Part shown: positions 44,888 through 53,665 of the stretch, in pieces
Position numbering within the stretch: the stretch's first letter is position 1
Layout of the letters: each line of letters begins with the position of its first letter
Assembly: GCF_001267885.1 (NCBI RefSeq)
Contig: NZ_CP012382.1
Span: forward strand, 4,265,001 to 4,329,000
Source of the DNA: Streptomyces ambofaciens ATCC 23877
GTDB taxonomy: Bacteria > Actinomycetota > Actinomycetes > Streptomycetales > Streptomycetaceae
Length of the DNA stretch: 64,000 bases
Direction of reading: 5' to 3'
Translations under genes and position numbers: made by a program
Notes under the pieces: model-generated
Database searches by the model: none
Seen by the model: only the letters and a program-made list of their open reading frames with translations
Told to the model about the DNA's origin: nothing

Positions 44888-46597
44888 TCAGCGCGGGCGT
44901 CCGGCGTGGGATGTGGGCGGCGTGAACGCGCCCGGGAGCCCTGAATCGGTCTGTGGGGCGGCCTGAGTGCGAAGGCGGCGGGCCTGCGCGGTTCGTGCGC
45001 CGGGGCCGGGTGCGTGCCGGTTGCCGAGGCGTTGGATGCGCCAGACGAGGACTTCGGATGCTGACTTGGCATCCTCCAAGGGGCGGTGCTGGGCTGCCTG
45101 CTGGAGGACGGTGGCCGGGTTGTGGCCAGCGGCTTCGGCGGCAGCGAGGGTGGCGGTGAGTGCGGGCCAGGCAGTCTCGGTGAGGATCTGTCCGGCATGG
45201 GAGGGCAGGACCTCGTGCAGGGTGCGGGCGTACCGGTGGACGGTGCCCTTGGAAGGGCGGCGCCCAGCGAGTACGGCGAGGCTGGTGGGGGCTATCTCGT
45301 CGTAGGCGGCTTGCAGTCGGGTGAGCGTTTGCCGGGCGGCGGCCACCTGCCGGTCGTGGTGGTGCAGTGCGCTGTGGCGCTGGACTGCGAGGACGACGAG
45401 GATCGCGGCGTCCAAGAGTATGGCGAGCCCGGTGTGGTCCGTGTGCTGGTAGCGCATGGCCTTCAGCGCGCCACGCAGTGCGCGGGCGTGCTGGTGATCG
45501 GCGCGGGCGCGGGTATGGGCGGCGTGTTCGAAGGCGGCAGCCGCACGGTGGAGTTCGGCCTGGAGTCGGACAGGAGCATGGGCGGGTAGCGCGTAGAGGA
45601 CTTCGCCGAAGACGGTCAGGTGGGCCTGAACGGCGCCGTCGTCGGCGCGGGCGAGGTGGTGGGGGATGCGTTCGGCGGCAGCGGTGGCCACGTGCCACGG
45701 GCTGGGGCGGTGAGGGCGAGCTGATGAGGCTGCGGTGGGCTGTGCCTCGGCGGCGGCAAGGCGCTGTCGGACCTGGGGGAGGGACAGGTCGGTGGCGAGG
45801 CTGGAGCCGGAGAACCAGATGGGCGTGCCGTCGTCGGGCAGAGCGACCTTGTAGCCCTGAAGGTCACCGGAGGGCAGGGTGCGGGTCTCGACCTGAAGGC
45901 CGGCATCGGCGAGCAGGTTGAAGAACTCATCCAGATCCTTCGCGTGGGACAGTGCGGTACGCACGGCGTGCCGCAGCCGCTCACGCGCGGTCTTGTCGTG
46001 GCCCAGTCGCTTGGCCTTCTCCTCCTCGGCCCGGGTGGAGCGCTTCACCGCCGAGGTGCCAGCAGCAGCTTCGGGACCACGTGCAACCCGGGTGAGGCCG
46101 AAGTCTTCCTCGACGGCTGTGAGTTCGTTCATGGCGCGGCGGTAGTCGTTCCAGTTCCGCGGCGGGCGCAGATCACCGCGCACCTTGGTGGCGACGATGT
46201 GGATGTGGTCCTCCGCGTGACGCACAGCAACCCACCGGCAGCCGTCCGGATCGCCGTCGGGTGCGATGCCGGTCGCGTGCAGCACGCGCCGGGCGATGGT
46301 GGCCCACTCGGCGTCGGTGAGGATGCGGTCCTCGGGCGCGGCGCGGATCGAGCAGTGCCACACGTGTCCCTCAGGTGCCTTGTCGCCGGCTTGCTTGACC
46401 CGCAGATCCAGGGCCTGGGTGAGCTGGCCGAGCCTTTGCTTGTGGCCAGGGCTGTCCCAGGGGCCGGGGTCGGGGCCGAAGTCGTCCCAGGAGGAGACGA
46501 TGTGCTGGTCGGTGTGTTCGTTGGCGCGGCCTTTGTCGAAGAGGTAGGCCAGCACGCCATACGTGTGGTTGCCCGGCTTGACGATGTTCGCGATCAC
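44888..46597 (-). CDS. MobA/VirD2-type relaxase
   Basis: 569 aa from GTG 46597, two nt after the MobC stop. The N-terminal relaxase domain has a Tyr-containing segment HTYGVLAYLFDKGRANEHTD (about residues 9-28) and the histidine motif VAVRHAEDHIHIVATKVRGD (about 120-140), the H-E-D-H-x-H metal site. A long helical C-terminal region follows, as in actinobacterial relaxases. It nicks oriT and leads the strand during transfer. Forms a unit with MobC. Confidence 0.88.
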   Translation of the reverse strand: MIANIVKPGNHTYGVLAYLFDKGRANEHTDQHIVSSWDDFGPDPGPWDSPGHKQRLGQLTQALDLRVKQAGDKAPEGHVWHCSIRAAPEDRILTDAEWATIARRVLHATGIAPDGDPDGCRWVAVRHAEDHIHIVATKVRGDLRPPRNWNDYRRAMNELTAVEEDFGLTRVARGPEAAAGTSAVKRSTRAEEEKAKRLGHDKTARERLRHAVRTALSHAKDLDEFFNLLADAGLQVETRTLPSGDLQGYKVALPDDGTPIWFSGSSLATDLSLPQVRQRLAAAEAQPTAASSARPHRPSPWHVATAAAERIPHHLARADDGAVQAHLTVFGEVLYALPAHAPVRLQAELHRAAAAFEHAAHTRARADHQHARALRGALKAMRYQHTDHTGLAILLDAAILVVLAVQRHSALHHHDRQVAAARQTLTRLQAAYDEIAPTSLAVLAGRRPSKGTVHRYARTLHEVLPSHAGQILTETAWPALTATLAAAEAAGHNPATVLQQAAQHRPLEDAKSASEVLVWRIQRLGNRHAPGPGARTAQARRLRTQAAPQTDSGLPGAFTPPTSHAGRPR

Positions 46598-46598
46598 C

Positions 46599-47237
46599 TC
46601 AGACCGCCCACTTCTGCCCGGCTGCCCGGAAGGCGGCGTCGTCGATTGCCCGGATCGTGTCGTGGACGGTGGTGAGCAGGCGGTCCGCCCGGTGGAGGAT
46701 CGCGGCGTCCACAGGGTGTGGATCGCCGTCCGCATTGAGGCGGCGGGCGATCTGGTTGACGTTGTTGCCGATCCGGGCGATCTGCGCCCGCATAGCGGCG
46801 AGCTCGTCGACCGCATCGTCGTAGACCGTGCGCTCGGCAGCGACGGTGATCTCACCGCGGACGCGAGCCATGGTGGCGTCAGCAATGTAGCGGGCCATGG
46901 TCACGTGAGCGGTCTTCGCCGACGACTGGATGTCGTGCTTCTCGTGCGGCGCGAAGCGCGCGGTGACGTGCTCGGAGCGCTGCGCATCGAGGTTCGCGCG
47001 GCGGTACGGCGCACGCTGCGTGGCCCCAACGGAGGGATCGCGCGGCTGCTCGCCGGCGACCACTCGCTCCTGTTCCGGCACGCCCTCGTGCCGGAGCTGC
47101 TCCTCCGCCACCCCCGGGGCGGAGGGGTCCGCGATGGACCGGCCTATGGACGGTCCATCGCCATTGCTTGCTGCGCTGTCGAGGCCGGTGATCATCTCCT
47201 CCTGGGGAGTGGGGAGTTCGTTGTGCGAGTCGTGCAT
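46599..47237 (-). CDS. mobC: MobC-like relaxosome protein
   Basis: 212 aa. The C-terminal third carries the MobC signature IARIGNNVNQIARRLNADGD (about residues 165-184). The middle (RSEHVTARFAPHEKHDIQSS) is a ribbon-helix-helix-like DNA-binding segment. The first 90 residues are low complexity. It assists relaxase at oriT and is translated just ahead of it. Confidence 0.85.
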   Translation of the reverse strand: MHDSHNELPTPQEEMITGLDSAASNGDGPSIGRSIADPSAPGVAEEQLRHEGVPEQERVVAGEQPRDPSVGATQRAPYRRANLDAQRSEHVTARFAPHEKHDIQSSAKTAHVTMARYIADATMARVRGEITVAAERTVYDDAVDELAAMRAQIARIGNNVNQIARRLNADGDPHPVDAAILHRADRLLTTVHDTIRAIDDAAFRAAGQKWAV

Positions 47238-47269
47238 TGAGTGGTTGTCCTTGGGCGTTGGGGGTGGTC

Positions 47270-48601
47270 TCAGTGCGGGTGGCCGACGGGCGCCGTCGGC
47301 AGCTCGGCCTTGACGGTGCGGACCACCTCGCCGGCGGTGTCGCTGGCCACGCTGTAGCCGTCCTTGCGCACGGCTTCCTCCAGCAGGTCACGGGAGAGAC
47401 GTCCGTGCTCGCGGTAGAGGTCACCGGCGTACTTGTGGAGGAGGTCCCGTGTCGCGCGCGGTTTGGAGCCCGGACGCTTCGACTCCGCCCGCCAGGCTGG
47501 GCTTTGGCCGCTGCCCGGCAGTTCATCGCCCGGTTCTCGTTCTGGGCCGACGGTGGTGTGGACTGACTGTCGCGGGCGGTTTTCGGGCTGGGGACGGGCT
47601 GCCCGGTCGGCGGCGTCATCGCCCGCGACCTTGGAGGGCGGGCGGCCCGAAATTTCTGTCCGCTCTCTTGCCGTGGCCCGCGGGCGGGCCGTCGCGGAGC
47701 TGCCCCTCGTACGCGCGGCTGGTTCGGGCCACCGCGCGGGCAATGGCTTGGAGGCCAGGGCAGCGACCTGTTGGCGGGTGGCGAGCTTGCGCAGCAGCAG
47801 CTCGTCCTGGCGTTCATCGCGGTCGACATCGGCCTGCTCCAGCGCCTGGTACAGGCGGCGGGTGAGGCGCCGGCCTCGCCACTTGGTGTGCTTGTCGGGC
47901 GGCATGATCTCTACCCGGAGGATCAGGGTGACGGCCCGGTCGAGGGCGCGGTCGCGGATGATCCGGGCGGCATCGGCGTCCCGGTCGGTAATCCCCAGAC
48001 GAGCCAGCAGCCGTTCGCGTGCTTGTCGGGTGAGGATGGCGGTCAGGCTGCGGGAGTCGGCGTGCGGGCTGCGGTGGCGCAGTTCGATGCCCATGGCCAG
48101 GTGCCAGAGCACGGCCGCCAGGACCGGGCCGAAGACGGCCCGCACAGTTCCGCCGACCAGGCCGGACTCGGCGTAGGCAGGCACGATCTGCACGCCGGTG
48201 ATTACCCAGGTAAGAGTGCCGGGCGCGCCAGGCGCCTGCTTCGGGCCGTTGAGGTTCTGCCGGGCCATGAGCGCGGTGGCGAACAGGGCGAGTTCGGCGG
48301 CGGCGAACATCGCGGCGCGCTCGGTGGTGCTGCCCATGTCGAGGTAGTCGGCGGCGAAGCGCCAGCTGGTGTCCGCGCTGTAGGCGGTGCAGCCGATCGC
48401 GGCGACGGCGGCGACCGGGATCGCGGCGGTTCTACGGCGCTGTCCAGCGCTCGGCTTCCGTAGGTACCGCTGCAGGGACCATGTGGCGGACAGCGCGACG
48501 ACGAACAGGGCGGCCATGGCTGCAGGCGCCGGGAGCCAGTGCGGCAAGGCGGGCATGCCGAGGTCGTTGGCGTTGGTGAGTGTGGTGGTGCCAGGTGTCA
48601 T
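47270..48601 (-). CDS. DUF2637 membrane protein of transfer region
   Basis: About 443 aa from ATG 48601 (GGAGAG upstream). Four hydrophobic segments in the first 170 residues (PAAMAALFVVALSATWSL; TAAIPVAAVAAIGCTAYS; AAMFAAAELALFATALMA; GPVLAAVLWHLAMGIEL) match DUF2637. The cytosolic part is basic and low complexity (residues 270-400), with a C-terminal winged-helix-like segment (LLEEAVRKDGYSVASDTAGE). Proteins of this family sit in plasmid transfer operons of actinobacteria. Upstream of MobC on the same strand. Confidence 0.75.
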   Translation of the reverse strand: MTPGTTTLTNANDLGMPALPHWLPAPAAMAALFVVALSATWSLQRYLRKPSAGQRRRTAAIPVAAVAAIGCTAYSADTSWRFAADYLDMGSTTERAAMFAAAELALFATALMARQNLNGPKQAPGAPGTLTWVITGVQIVPAYAESGLVGGTVRAVFGPVLAAVLWHLAMGIELRHRSPHADSRSLTAILTRQARERLLARLGITDRDADAARIIRDRALDRAVTLILRVEIMPPDKHTKWRGRRLTRRLYQALEQADVDRDERQDELLLRKLATRQQVAALASKPLPARWPEPAARTRGSSATARPRATARERTEISGRPPSKVAGDDAADRAARPQPENRPRQSVHTTVGPEREPGDELPGSGQSPAWRAESKRPGSKPRATRDLLHKYAGDLYREHGRLSRDLLEEAVRKDGYSVASDTAGEVVRTVKAELPTAPVGHPH

Positions 48602-48685
48602 GCAGAGGCTCTCCAAGGGGTCCACGCGTTCGAGGGCATGCGGAAGCGCGGACGGGCGGGGTGGTGAGGAGGGAGCGCGCGCCGT

Positions 48686-49384
48686 TCAGGCGGTGGGCGA
48701 GGTACGGCGGCGGTCGGGTCCGGTGAGGATGACCCGCTCGGTCATCTCGGCGAGGCGGGAGGCGACGCGGTCGCCGAGCGCGGTGCGCAGCTCGGCGGTG
48801 GGGAGGTTGGTGGTGATGAGGGTGGGGAGCATGTGCTCGTACCGGTGGTTGATCAGCCGGTAGGTCAGCTCCTCGGTCCACTCGCTGGTCTTGGCCGTGC
48901 CGAGGTCGTCCAGGAGCAGCAGCGGGCAGCGGGCCAGCGTCTGCAGGTCCCGTTCGGCGTCGTGGCCGGCGCGGGGGCGGAGGCGCGCGTGCAAGTCGGC
49001 GGAGGTGGTGGCCTCCCAGCGCAGGCGGACGCCCCGGGTGAGGAGGGCGCGTACGGCGCCGTACGCCTGGTGGGTCTTGCCCGTGCCGGTGGGACCGGCG
49101 ATCAGCAGCGAGGGGCCCTCGGCGATGCCGGGTCCGCTCGGGCCGGGGCGCCCGGCGCGGGCGATCTGGTCGGCCCAGGCGGTGATCTGGGGGTGGTCGG
49201 CCAGGGCGCGGCGATAGCGGGCGGAGATGCGGGCGTCGGCGAGTTCCAGGGCGGTGACGGTCTCGGGCGGCGGCTCGTGGGCGGCAGTTGTGGTGGGGTC
49301 GATGCCGCGGTTGGTGAGGATCGTGTTGAGCCGGTCGGTGATCGCGCCGACGGGCTGGGGTGCGCGGGTGAGGGTGGCGGTCAG
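48686..49384 (-). CDS. DnaC/IstB-like ATPase with CTG start
   Basis: 232 aa. Walker A AGPTGTGKTHQAYGAVRAL (about residues 75-93) and Walker B CPLLLLDDLGTAKTSEW (about 135) identify a DnaC/IstB-type AAA+ ATPase. The frame contains no ATG, GTG or TTG before the P-loop. The only upstream candidate that fits is CTG at 49384, which overlaps the stop of the previous gene as CTGA. Translational coupling at this overlap is the likely way it starts. Probably the helicase loader partner of the initiator-like gene upstream. Confidence 0.75.
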   Translation of the reverse strand: MTATLTRAPQPVGAITDRLNTILTNRGIDPTTTAAHEPPPETVTALELADARISARYRRALADHPQITAWADQIARAGRPGPSGPGIAEGPSLLIAGPTGTGKTHQAYGAVRALLTRGVRLRWEATTSADLHARLRPRAGHDAERDLQTLARCPLLLLDDLGTAKTSEWTEELTYRLINHRYEHMLPTLITTNLPTAELRTALGDRVASRLAEMTERVILTGPDRRRTSPTA

Positions 49385-50301
49385 AGCTCATCTCCGTAGG
49401 CGGCGACGACGTCGGTGGGGTTCGTCCACGCTCGGTGGGCGGCGGGTGCGGTGGGGGATGCGGCGTTCATGACCTCGTGGACGAGGCTGGGCAGGACGCC
49501 CGGGGACAGGCCCTTGACCCGGTGGCGTTCGAGGGCGGCCCGGAGGTGGGCGGGAGCGATGCCCTCGTCGAGCAGCTTGCGCACCTGACCGCCGAGATGG
49601 TTCAGGAAGGCACCCGGCGGGCGGTGATTGCAAGCGGCGACGTACTCACCAAGGAGCTGCTTGGCCGAGACGCTGTCGGGCGCGTGGGCGCTTGCGCCCC
49701 CCGAAGGGATATCTCCTAGATCCACGGTCCTAGGTCCTAGATCCGGACGGTGAGACGCCACTGCTGCTTCATGGAGCGCTCCCTGATCCGTCACGGAGGA
49801 CTTCGTGACGCGCTCCTCACCTGCGGTTTCGCTATCACGCCTCGGATTCAGGGCGGACTCACGGGACTCGCCGGAGCCCTCACCGAAGACTCCGTGAGAC
49901 GGTAGTGAGGATTCCGTGACACTGGCGCTCATGGCGGGAGCGGCAGCGACCGAAGCGTCGTGAATCGGGCAGGCAGGGAGGCGGCTCTTGCTGGGCCGGT
50001 TGATCTTCTGATGCTGGTGCCAGGTCACGACGTGCAGGTACCGCTTGTGATCCGGCCCCTTGTAGCGGCAGATCAGTCCGGCGTCGGCGAGCTGGGTGAG
50101 GTCCGTCTCGACATCGGACGGGGTGTGCTCGGGGCGCAGCACCCACAACTGCCCGGCGATGATCGCGGCGTGGTCGCGGTGGCGGCCCTGGTCGTCGGCC
50201 TGTGTGAGTAGGCCGAGGAAGGTGCGCTCGGCAGTCAGGGAGACGGCGGCCAGGGACTCGGAGACGAAAGCTTCGGGCTTGATGGTGCGGATTCGTGCCA
50301 A
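49381..50301 (-). CDS. Replication initiator-like winged-helix protein
   Basis: 306 aa from TTG 50301 (LARIRTIKPE, the usual start of this family; GAGGA eleven bases upstream; GTG 50319 is the alternative). The N-terminal 110 residues are winged-helix-like: FLGLLTQADDQGRHRDHAAI, then LTQLADAGLICRYKGPDHKR. The middle is low complexity. The C-terminal 70 residues (GAFLNHLGGQVRKLLDEGIA) resemble DnaD-like helical domains. Coupled to the DnaC-like ATPase, a typical phage/plasmid initiator-loader pair. Confidence 0.7.
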   Translation of the reverse strand: MARIRTIKPEAFVSESLAAVSLTAERTFLGLLTQADDQGRHRDHAAIIAGQLWVLRPEHTPSDVETDLTQLADAGLICRYKGPDHKRYLHVVTWHQHQKINRPSKSRLPACPIHDASVAAAPAMSASVTESSLPSHGVFGEGSGESRESALNPRRDSETAGEERVTKSSVTDQGALHEAAVASHRPDLGPRTVDLGDIPSGGASAHAPDSVSAKQLLGEYVAACNHRPPGAFLNHLGGQVRKLLDEGIAPAHLRAALERHRVKGLSPGVLPSLVHEVMNAASPTAPAAHRAWTNPTDVVAAYGDEL

Positions 50302-50778
50302 GTGCGGGGCGGTCCTCACTCGGTGGCCTGTGCGTGGACATCACGGCTCACCGTCGGTCGGGGCGGGATTCGAGGGGGTGCTGGCGCGGGCGCGCGCCGG
50401 GAAGCGATTGCGTTTCCGGGGGTGTCGTCAACATAGCCACACCCCAGTCGCGCAAGTCCAGCCCTATCCGGCGCAATCTCTCACGGCAGAAAGGCCGCGA
50501 GAAATGGGGCTCGGTGGCGGGCGGGAGCAAAACCGTAAGGCACGATCCGCTGTTGACCAAATAGTTGCCCGAACTGCAGAGCCAGAAGCATCACATCGGC
50601 AAGCCGTTGACGAGCCGCAGACGGGGAAGCTACAACACAACACCCCACGTCAAAGCCATGATCGGCACACTGTTCCGCGCCCCTTCCCGACCTTCCGGGA
50701 ACCGCATCTCGGCGAACGACGCGAGCGCAACATAGACCATGATCGCCGGTTACCCAAACCGGCGAATGCACCTTTCAA
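50302..50778. other. Intergenic region: control and possible origin/oriT region of element I
   Basis: About 480 bases without a supported gene, between the leftward replication/transfer operon and the rightward Xis/Int genes. Its centre is AT-richer than surroundings (50400-50620). It must hold the two divergent promoters and is the best location for oriT or a replication origin; I could not identify iterons. Confidence 0.4.
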
Positions 50779-51043
50779 TTGGAGTCATGTCCCCACGCTC
50801 ACTGGAAGTCGGACCTGCAGGAATTCAGGCGCCCGCACCATCGAAATCCTCCGAACCGAACGCGGCCTGTCACAACGCCAGTTGGCCGACCGCGTCACCG
50901 CCCTCGGCCACCCGATGTCCAACACCATGCTGTCCCGCATCGAACGCGCCCAACGACGATGTGATGCAGACGACCTCGTCGCGATCTCCGAAGCCCTCCT
51001 CGTCTCGCCTCTCGTGCTGCTGCAGAGGCCGACCGCCACGTGA
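50779..51043 (+). pseudogene. Small Xre regulator, apparently frameshifted
   Basis: The C-terminal 70 codons read TIEILRTERGLSQRQLADRV, then MLSRIERAQRRCDADDLVA, a clear Cro/CI-type HTH, ending at 51043. That frame has no start codon upstream. The natural N-terminus (HWKSDLQEFRR) lies one frame away from TTG 50779. A one-base shift near 50829-50836 would join them. Either a real mutation or a sequencing error. Position between the leftward operon and Xis/Int suits a lysogeny-type regulator. Confidence 0.6.
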
Positions 51044-51102
51044 CGAGGCCCGCCCAGCGCCGCTGACAGAGCACGCTCCCACCCAGTAAGGACCCGCCCT
51101 TC

Positions 51103-51498
51103 TTGCACCACTCCGACATACCCCCTGCCCTCGTACGACGCCTTCCCGGCACAGAGGGCGGAGCCCCCTTGCCCCGCCTCTACCGTCCTGAAGAAATCGC
51201 CGAAGCCCTCGGCTGTTCCGCCTGGTGGGTCAAGGACCGGGCCCGACGCGGACTCATCCCGCACACCCGCGTCGGCCGCGCCTACCGCTTCACCGCCGTG
51301 CACCTCGCCGAGATCGTCCGCCTCCACGAAGAGCGCCCGAAGCGATCCGACAGCAGCGTGTCGGCGAGTCGGGCAGCGACAAGTCCTCCCGCGGTACGAA
51401 CTCGTGCCGCCCGGCCTCCTGGGCCGACTACGGCCTCGACGCCGGGGCGTCTGCGGGCTCGACCGCCGCGCCGTACCCAGTACGAGACCGTCGCGTAG
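51103..51498 (+). CDS. xis: Excisionase-like HTH protein
   Basis: 131 aa, TTG start with AGGA ten bases upstream. LYRPEEIAEALGCSAWWVKD, then RARRGLIPHTRVGRAYRFTA is the MerR-like helix-turn-helix of the excisionase/AlpA type (residues 25-70). The tail is Pro/Arg/Ser rich. It lies 48 nt before the integrase gene, the usual Xis-Int order in these elements. Confidence 0.8.
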   Translation: MHHSDIPPALVRRLPGTEGGAPLPRLYRPEEIAEALGCSAWWVKDRARRGLIPHTRVGRAYRFTAVHLAEIVRLHEERPKRSDSSVSASRAATSPPAVRTRAARPPGPTTASTPGRLRARPPRRTQYETVA

Positions 51499-51546
51499 CG
51501 CGCCCGCGCCCAGTCACAAGCCGAGAGCAGGGGAGGAAGACGGAAG

Positions 51547-53049
51547 TTGGGTTTCGCGGAGAAGCGCGGAAACTACTGGCGCGGCCGGTACAAGACCGAG
51601 CCCGGCAAGCACCTCACGGTGGTCGACGGCAACGGCAAGGCGATCCGGTTCGCAACCAAGGGAGAGGCCCAGCGCGCCGCGAGCGAGGCCGAGAACAAGT
51701 ACCGGCGCGGCGACTGGCGCGACCCTGCACTCGGCCAGGAGACCTTCGGCGAGTACGCGAACCGCTGGTACGAAACCCAGGACCTGGCCGCCTCGACCAT
51801 GCAGAACTACAAGCGCCACATCGAGGAGCACCTGCTCCCCGACTTCGAGGACAAGGCGCTTGTCGGCATCCTGCGCACGGACGTCGCCCTGTGGGAGAAG
51901 AAGGAGAAGGCCGTCTACGCGGCCTCCAGCGTCAAGACCTGGCGCTCGACGCTCCACCTGATCTTCGAGGACGCGATCGACGAGGGCCTGATCACCTCGA
52001 ACCCGGCTGCTAGACGGCGCGGACGCGGCAAGCGCGCCGGCCGTTCCCGCGACCGTGGCCCGGAGAAGGTGGTCACTGACCCGCTCGGCATCCTGCTGAC
52101 CGCGGAGCGCGCTGCCTTGCTCTCCGGCCGTGACGACGAGTTCGTCGCCGTCGTCCTCAAGGGCTACACCGGCATGCGCTGGGGCGAAATCGTCGGCCTG
52201 GAAACGGAGTTCGTCCGCCCCGGTGCCTTCCGCGTCGAGTGGCAGCTCTATGAGCTGGACACCGGCGAACTGGTGCGCTGCCCGCCCAAGGACGACAGCT
52301 ACCGCACCATCGACTCGATGGACTGGCTGTCCGCCCTGGTCTTCAACCACGTCGCCCGCACGAAGCCGGCGCCCTGCTCATGCCACGGCAGGACCTACGT
52401 CTTCCGGGGGCTGGGAGCCGCTCGCACCGGTGGCCACCAGGGCGCGAAGCTCGTTGACGTCGCACGCTTCGCAGGGGTGTCCACGGGGACAGTGTCCAAC
52501 GTCCTCAACCACCCCGACCGCGTGCGGGAGGACACCCGCGTCCGCGTCGAGCAGGCGATCGCCGACCTCGGTTTCGTGCGGGGCGGCACGACCACTGAGC
52601 ACGCGGCCCACTGGCGCAGGAACGGCTTCGGCACCTGGCTGTTCACCCCGGCGGTCTCCGGCTGGTACCCGAAGAAGGCACCGCAGGAGGCCCGACCGGT
52701 GCCGATCCTCGGTGAGCCGTGGCCCGGTATCCCGGCACGCGGGCGCGGCGCGAGTCAGCGGGCCGACGCCTGCTGGCTCCCGATCGCCAAGGGCCTCACA
52801 CCCCACGGCCTACGCCACACTCACCGCACGATGATGGAGGACCTCGGCACTGAGAAGGTCCTCATGGACGAGCGCATGGGCCACATCGACGGCTCGGTCT
52901 CGGCGCGCTATGCCCACGTCCCACTGGGCATGCGCAAGCGCCTCATGCTCGGTCTCACCGAGCAGTGGGAGATGGCACTCGACGCTCGCCTCGCGAGGCG
53001 CCCGACGTCACCGGTGCGTGTGCTGGATGATCTACTGCGCGCACGCTAG
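51547..53049 (+). CDS. int: Tyrosine site-specific integrase with internal LacI-type HTH
   Basis: 500 aa, TTG start. N-terminal arm-binding domain about 1-60, SAM-like core-binding domain about 60-165. Catalytic residues: Arg211 (TGMRWGE), H420-x-x-R423 (LTPHGLRHTH), MGHIDG and Tyr455 (RYAHV). Between the first Arg and the HxxR box sits a LacI-family HTH (about 301-348: KLVDVARFAGVSTGTVSNVL, NHPDRVREDTRVRVEQAIAD). The insertion is in frame and the catalytic set is complete. It should recombine the 45-bp tRNA-Pro att core. Confidence 0.9.
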   Translation: MGFAEKRGNYWRGRYKTEPGKHLTVVDGNGKAIRFATKGEAQRAASEAENKYRRGDWRDPALGQETFGEYANRWYETQDLAASTMQNYKRHIEEHLLPDFEDKALVGILRTDVALWEKKEKAVYAASSVKTWRSTLHLIFEDAIDEGLITSNPAARRRGRGKRAGRSRDRGPEKVVTDPLGILLTAERAALLSGRDDEFVAVVLKGYTGMRWGEIVGLETEFVRPGAFRVEWQLYELDTGELVRCPPKDDSYRTIDSMDWLSALVFNHVARTKPAPCSCHGRTYVFRGLGAARTGGHQGAKLVDVARFAGVSTGTVSNVLNHPDRVREDTRVRVEQAIADLGFVRGGTTTEHAAHWRRNGFGTWLFTPAVSGWYPKKAPQEARPVPILGEPWPGIPARGRGASQRADACWLPIAKGLTPHGLRHTHRTMMEDLGTEKVLMDERMGHIDGSVSARYAHVPLGMRKRLMLGLTEQWEMALDARLARRPTSPVRVLDDLLRAR

Positions 53050-53102
53050 TAGGAACCTGGGCTCGTCGCTCGGGACTCTCAATTGCCCCGAGCGACGAGA
53101 AC

Positions 53103-53144
53103 CCGGTCAGGGAGTGCTCCGTAAGCGGAGCACTCCCTGACCGG
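53103..53144. terminator. Perfect 19-bp hairpin, bidirectional terminator
   Basis: CCGGTCAGGGAGTGCTCCG, loop TAAG, then its exact complement, between two converging genes (integrase and a small membrane protein). Strong stem; suited to stop both transcripts. Confidence 0.8.
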
Positions 53145-53147
53145 CTT

Positions 53148-53345
53148 TCAGCGCAACCAGTTCGCTGCTCCCATGGCAACGGCCGTCATCGTGCTCCCGA
53201 GTGCCAGCAACTTGAGCGGTGCGCGATCAAGTGTCACGTGCAAGGGGCCGCAACGAAGCTCGAAGGCCGGCGTGCGTGAGGGCGGCTCTGACTGGTAGAC
53301 CGCTTGAGCGTCAGGAACCACGTGAGAGTTGAGGTGCTTGGCCAT
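53148..53345 (-). CDS. 65-aa protein with C-terminal membrane helix
   Basis: ATG 53345 with GGAGAGG five bases upstream. The N-terminal half is hydrophilic. About residues 42-62 (APLKLLALGSTMTAVAMGAA) form a membrane helix followed by NWLR. Unrecognised. Ends at the shared hairpin terminator. Confidence 0.5.
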   Translation of the reverse strand: MAKHLNSHVVPDAQAVYQSEPPSRTPAFELRCGPLHVTLDRAPLKLLALGSTMTAVAMGAANWLR

Positions 53346-53613
53346 GGCCTCTCCGATTCTTCGGGCCTACGGCGCATATCGACCGTAAGCAAGTGGGTTG
53401 CCCGGTGATTCGAGCGCGCCCACCTTCGAGCAGCTGCTACTTAGCACCGCAAGTCAATCCGCCCGCTTTCCGGCCTTGCTGTCGAGGCTGGTCACTTCCT
53501 CTAGGCCAGGTCATGCGGGCGTGACCTGCAGTTTTGTTCTCCTCTCTGTGGCTTCGAGTCGAGTAGCCGAGCACATCAAACTTTCGAAGTCCGCTCTGCG
53601 ACGGGCCCGTTGC

Positions 53614-53662
53614 GACCATCACGGATGTCCTCACCGGGCATGCTGTGACAACTACGGTTGTC
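53614..53662 (+). promoter_or_regulatory. Paired operator-like repeats before the next gene
   Basis: GACAAC-TACG-GTTGTC (53647-53662) is a perfect inverted repeat ending four bases before the ATG at 53666. A decayed relative, GACCAT-CACG-GATGTC (53614-53629), lies 33 bp upstream, about three helical turns. Confidence 0.5.
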
Positions 53663-53665
53663 CCC

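Noticed and set aside
50815..50826. CTGCAGGAATTC, reminiscent of a cloning-vector polylinker
   Set aside because: Only 12 bp match and the surrounding DNA is ordinary Streptomyces sequence; chance juxtaposition of two sites.
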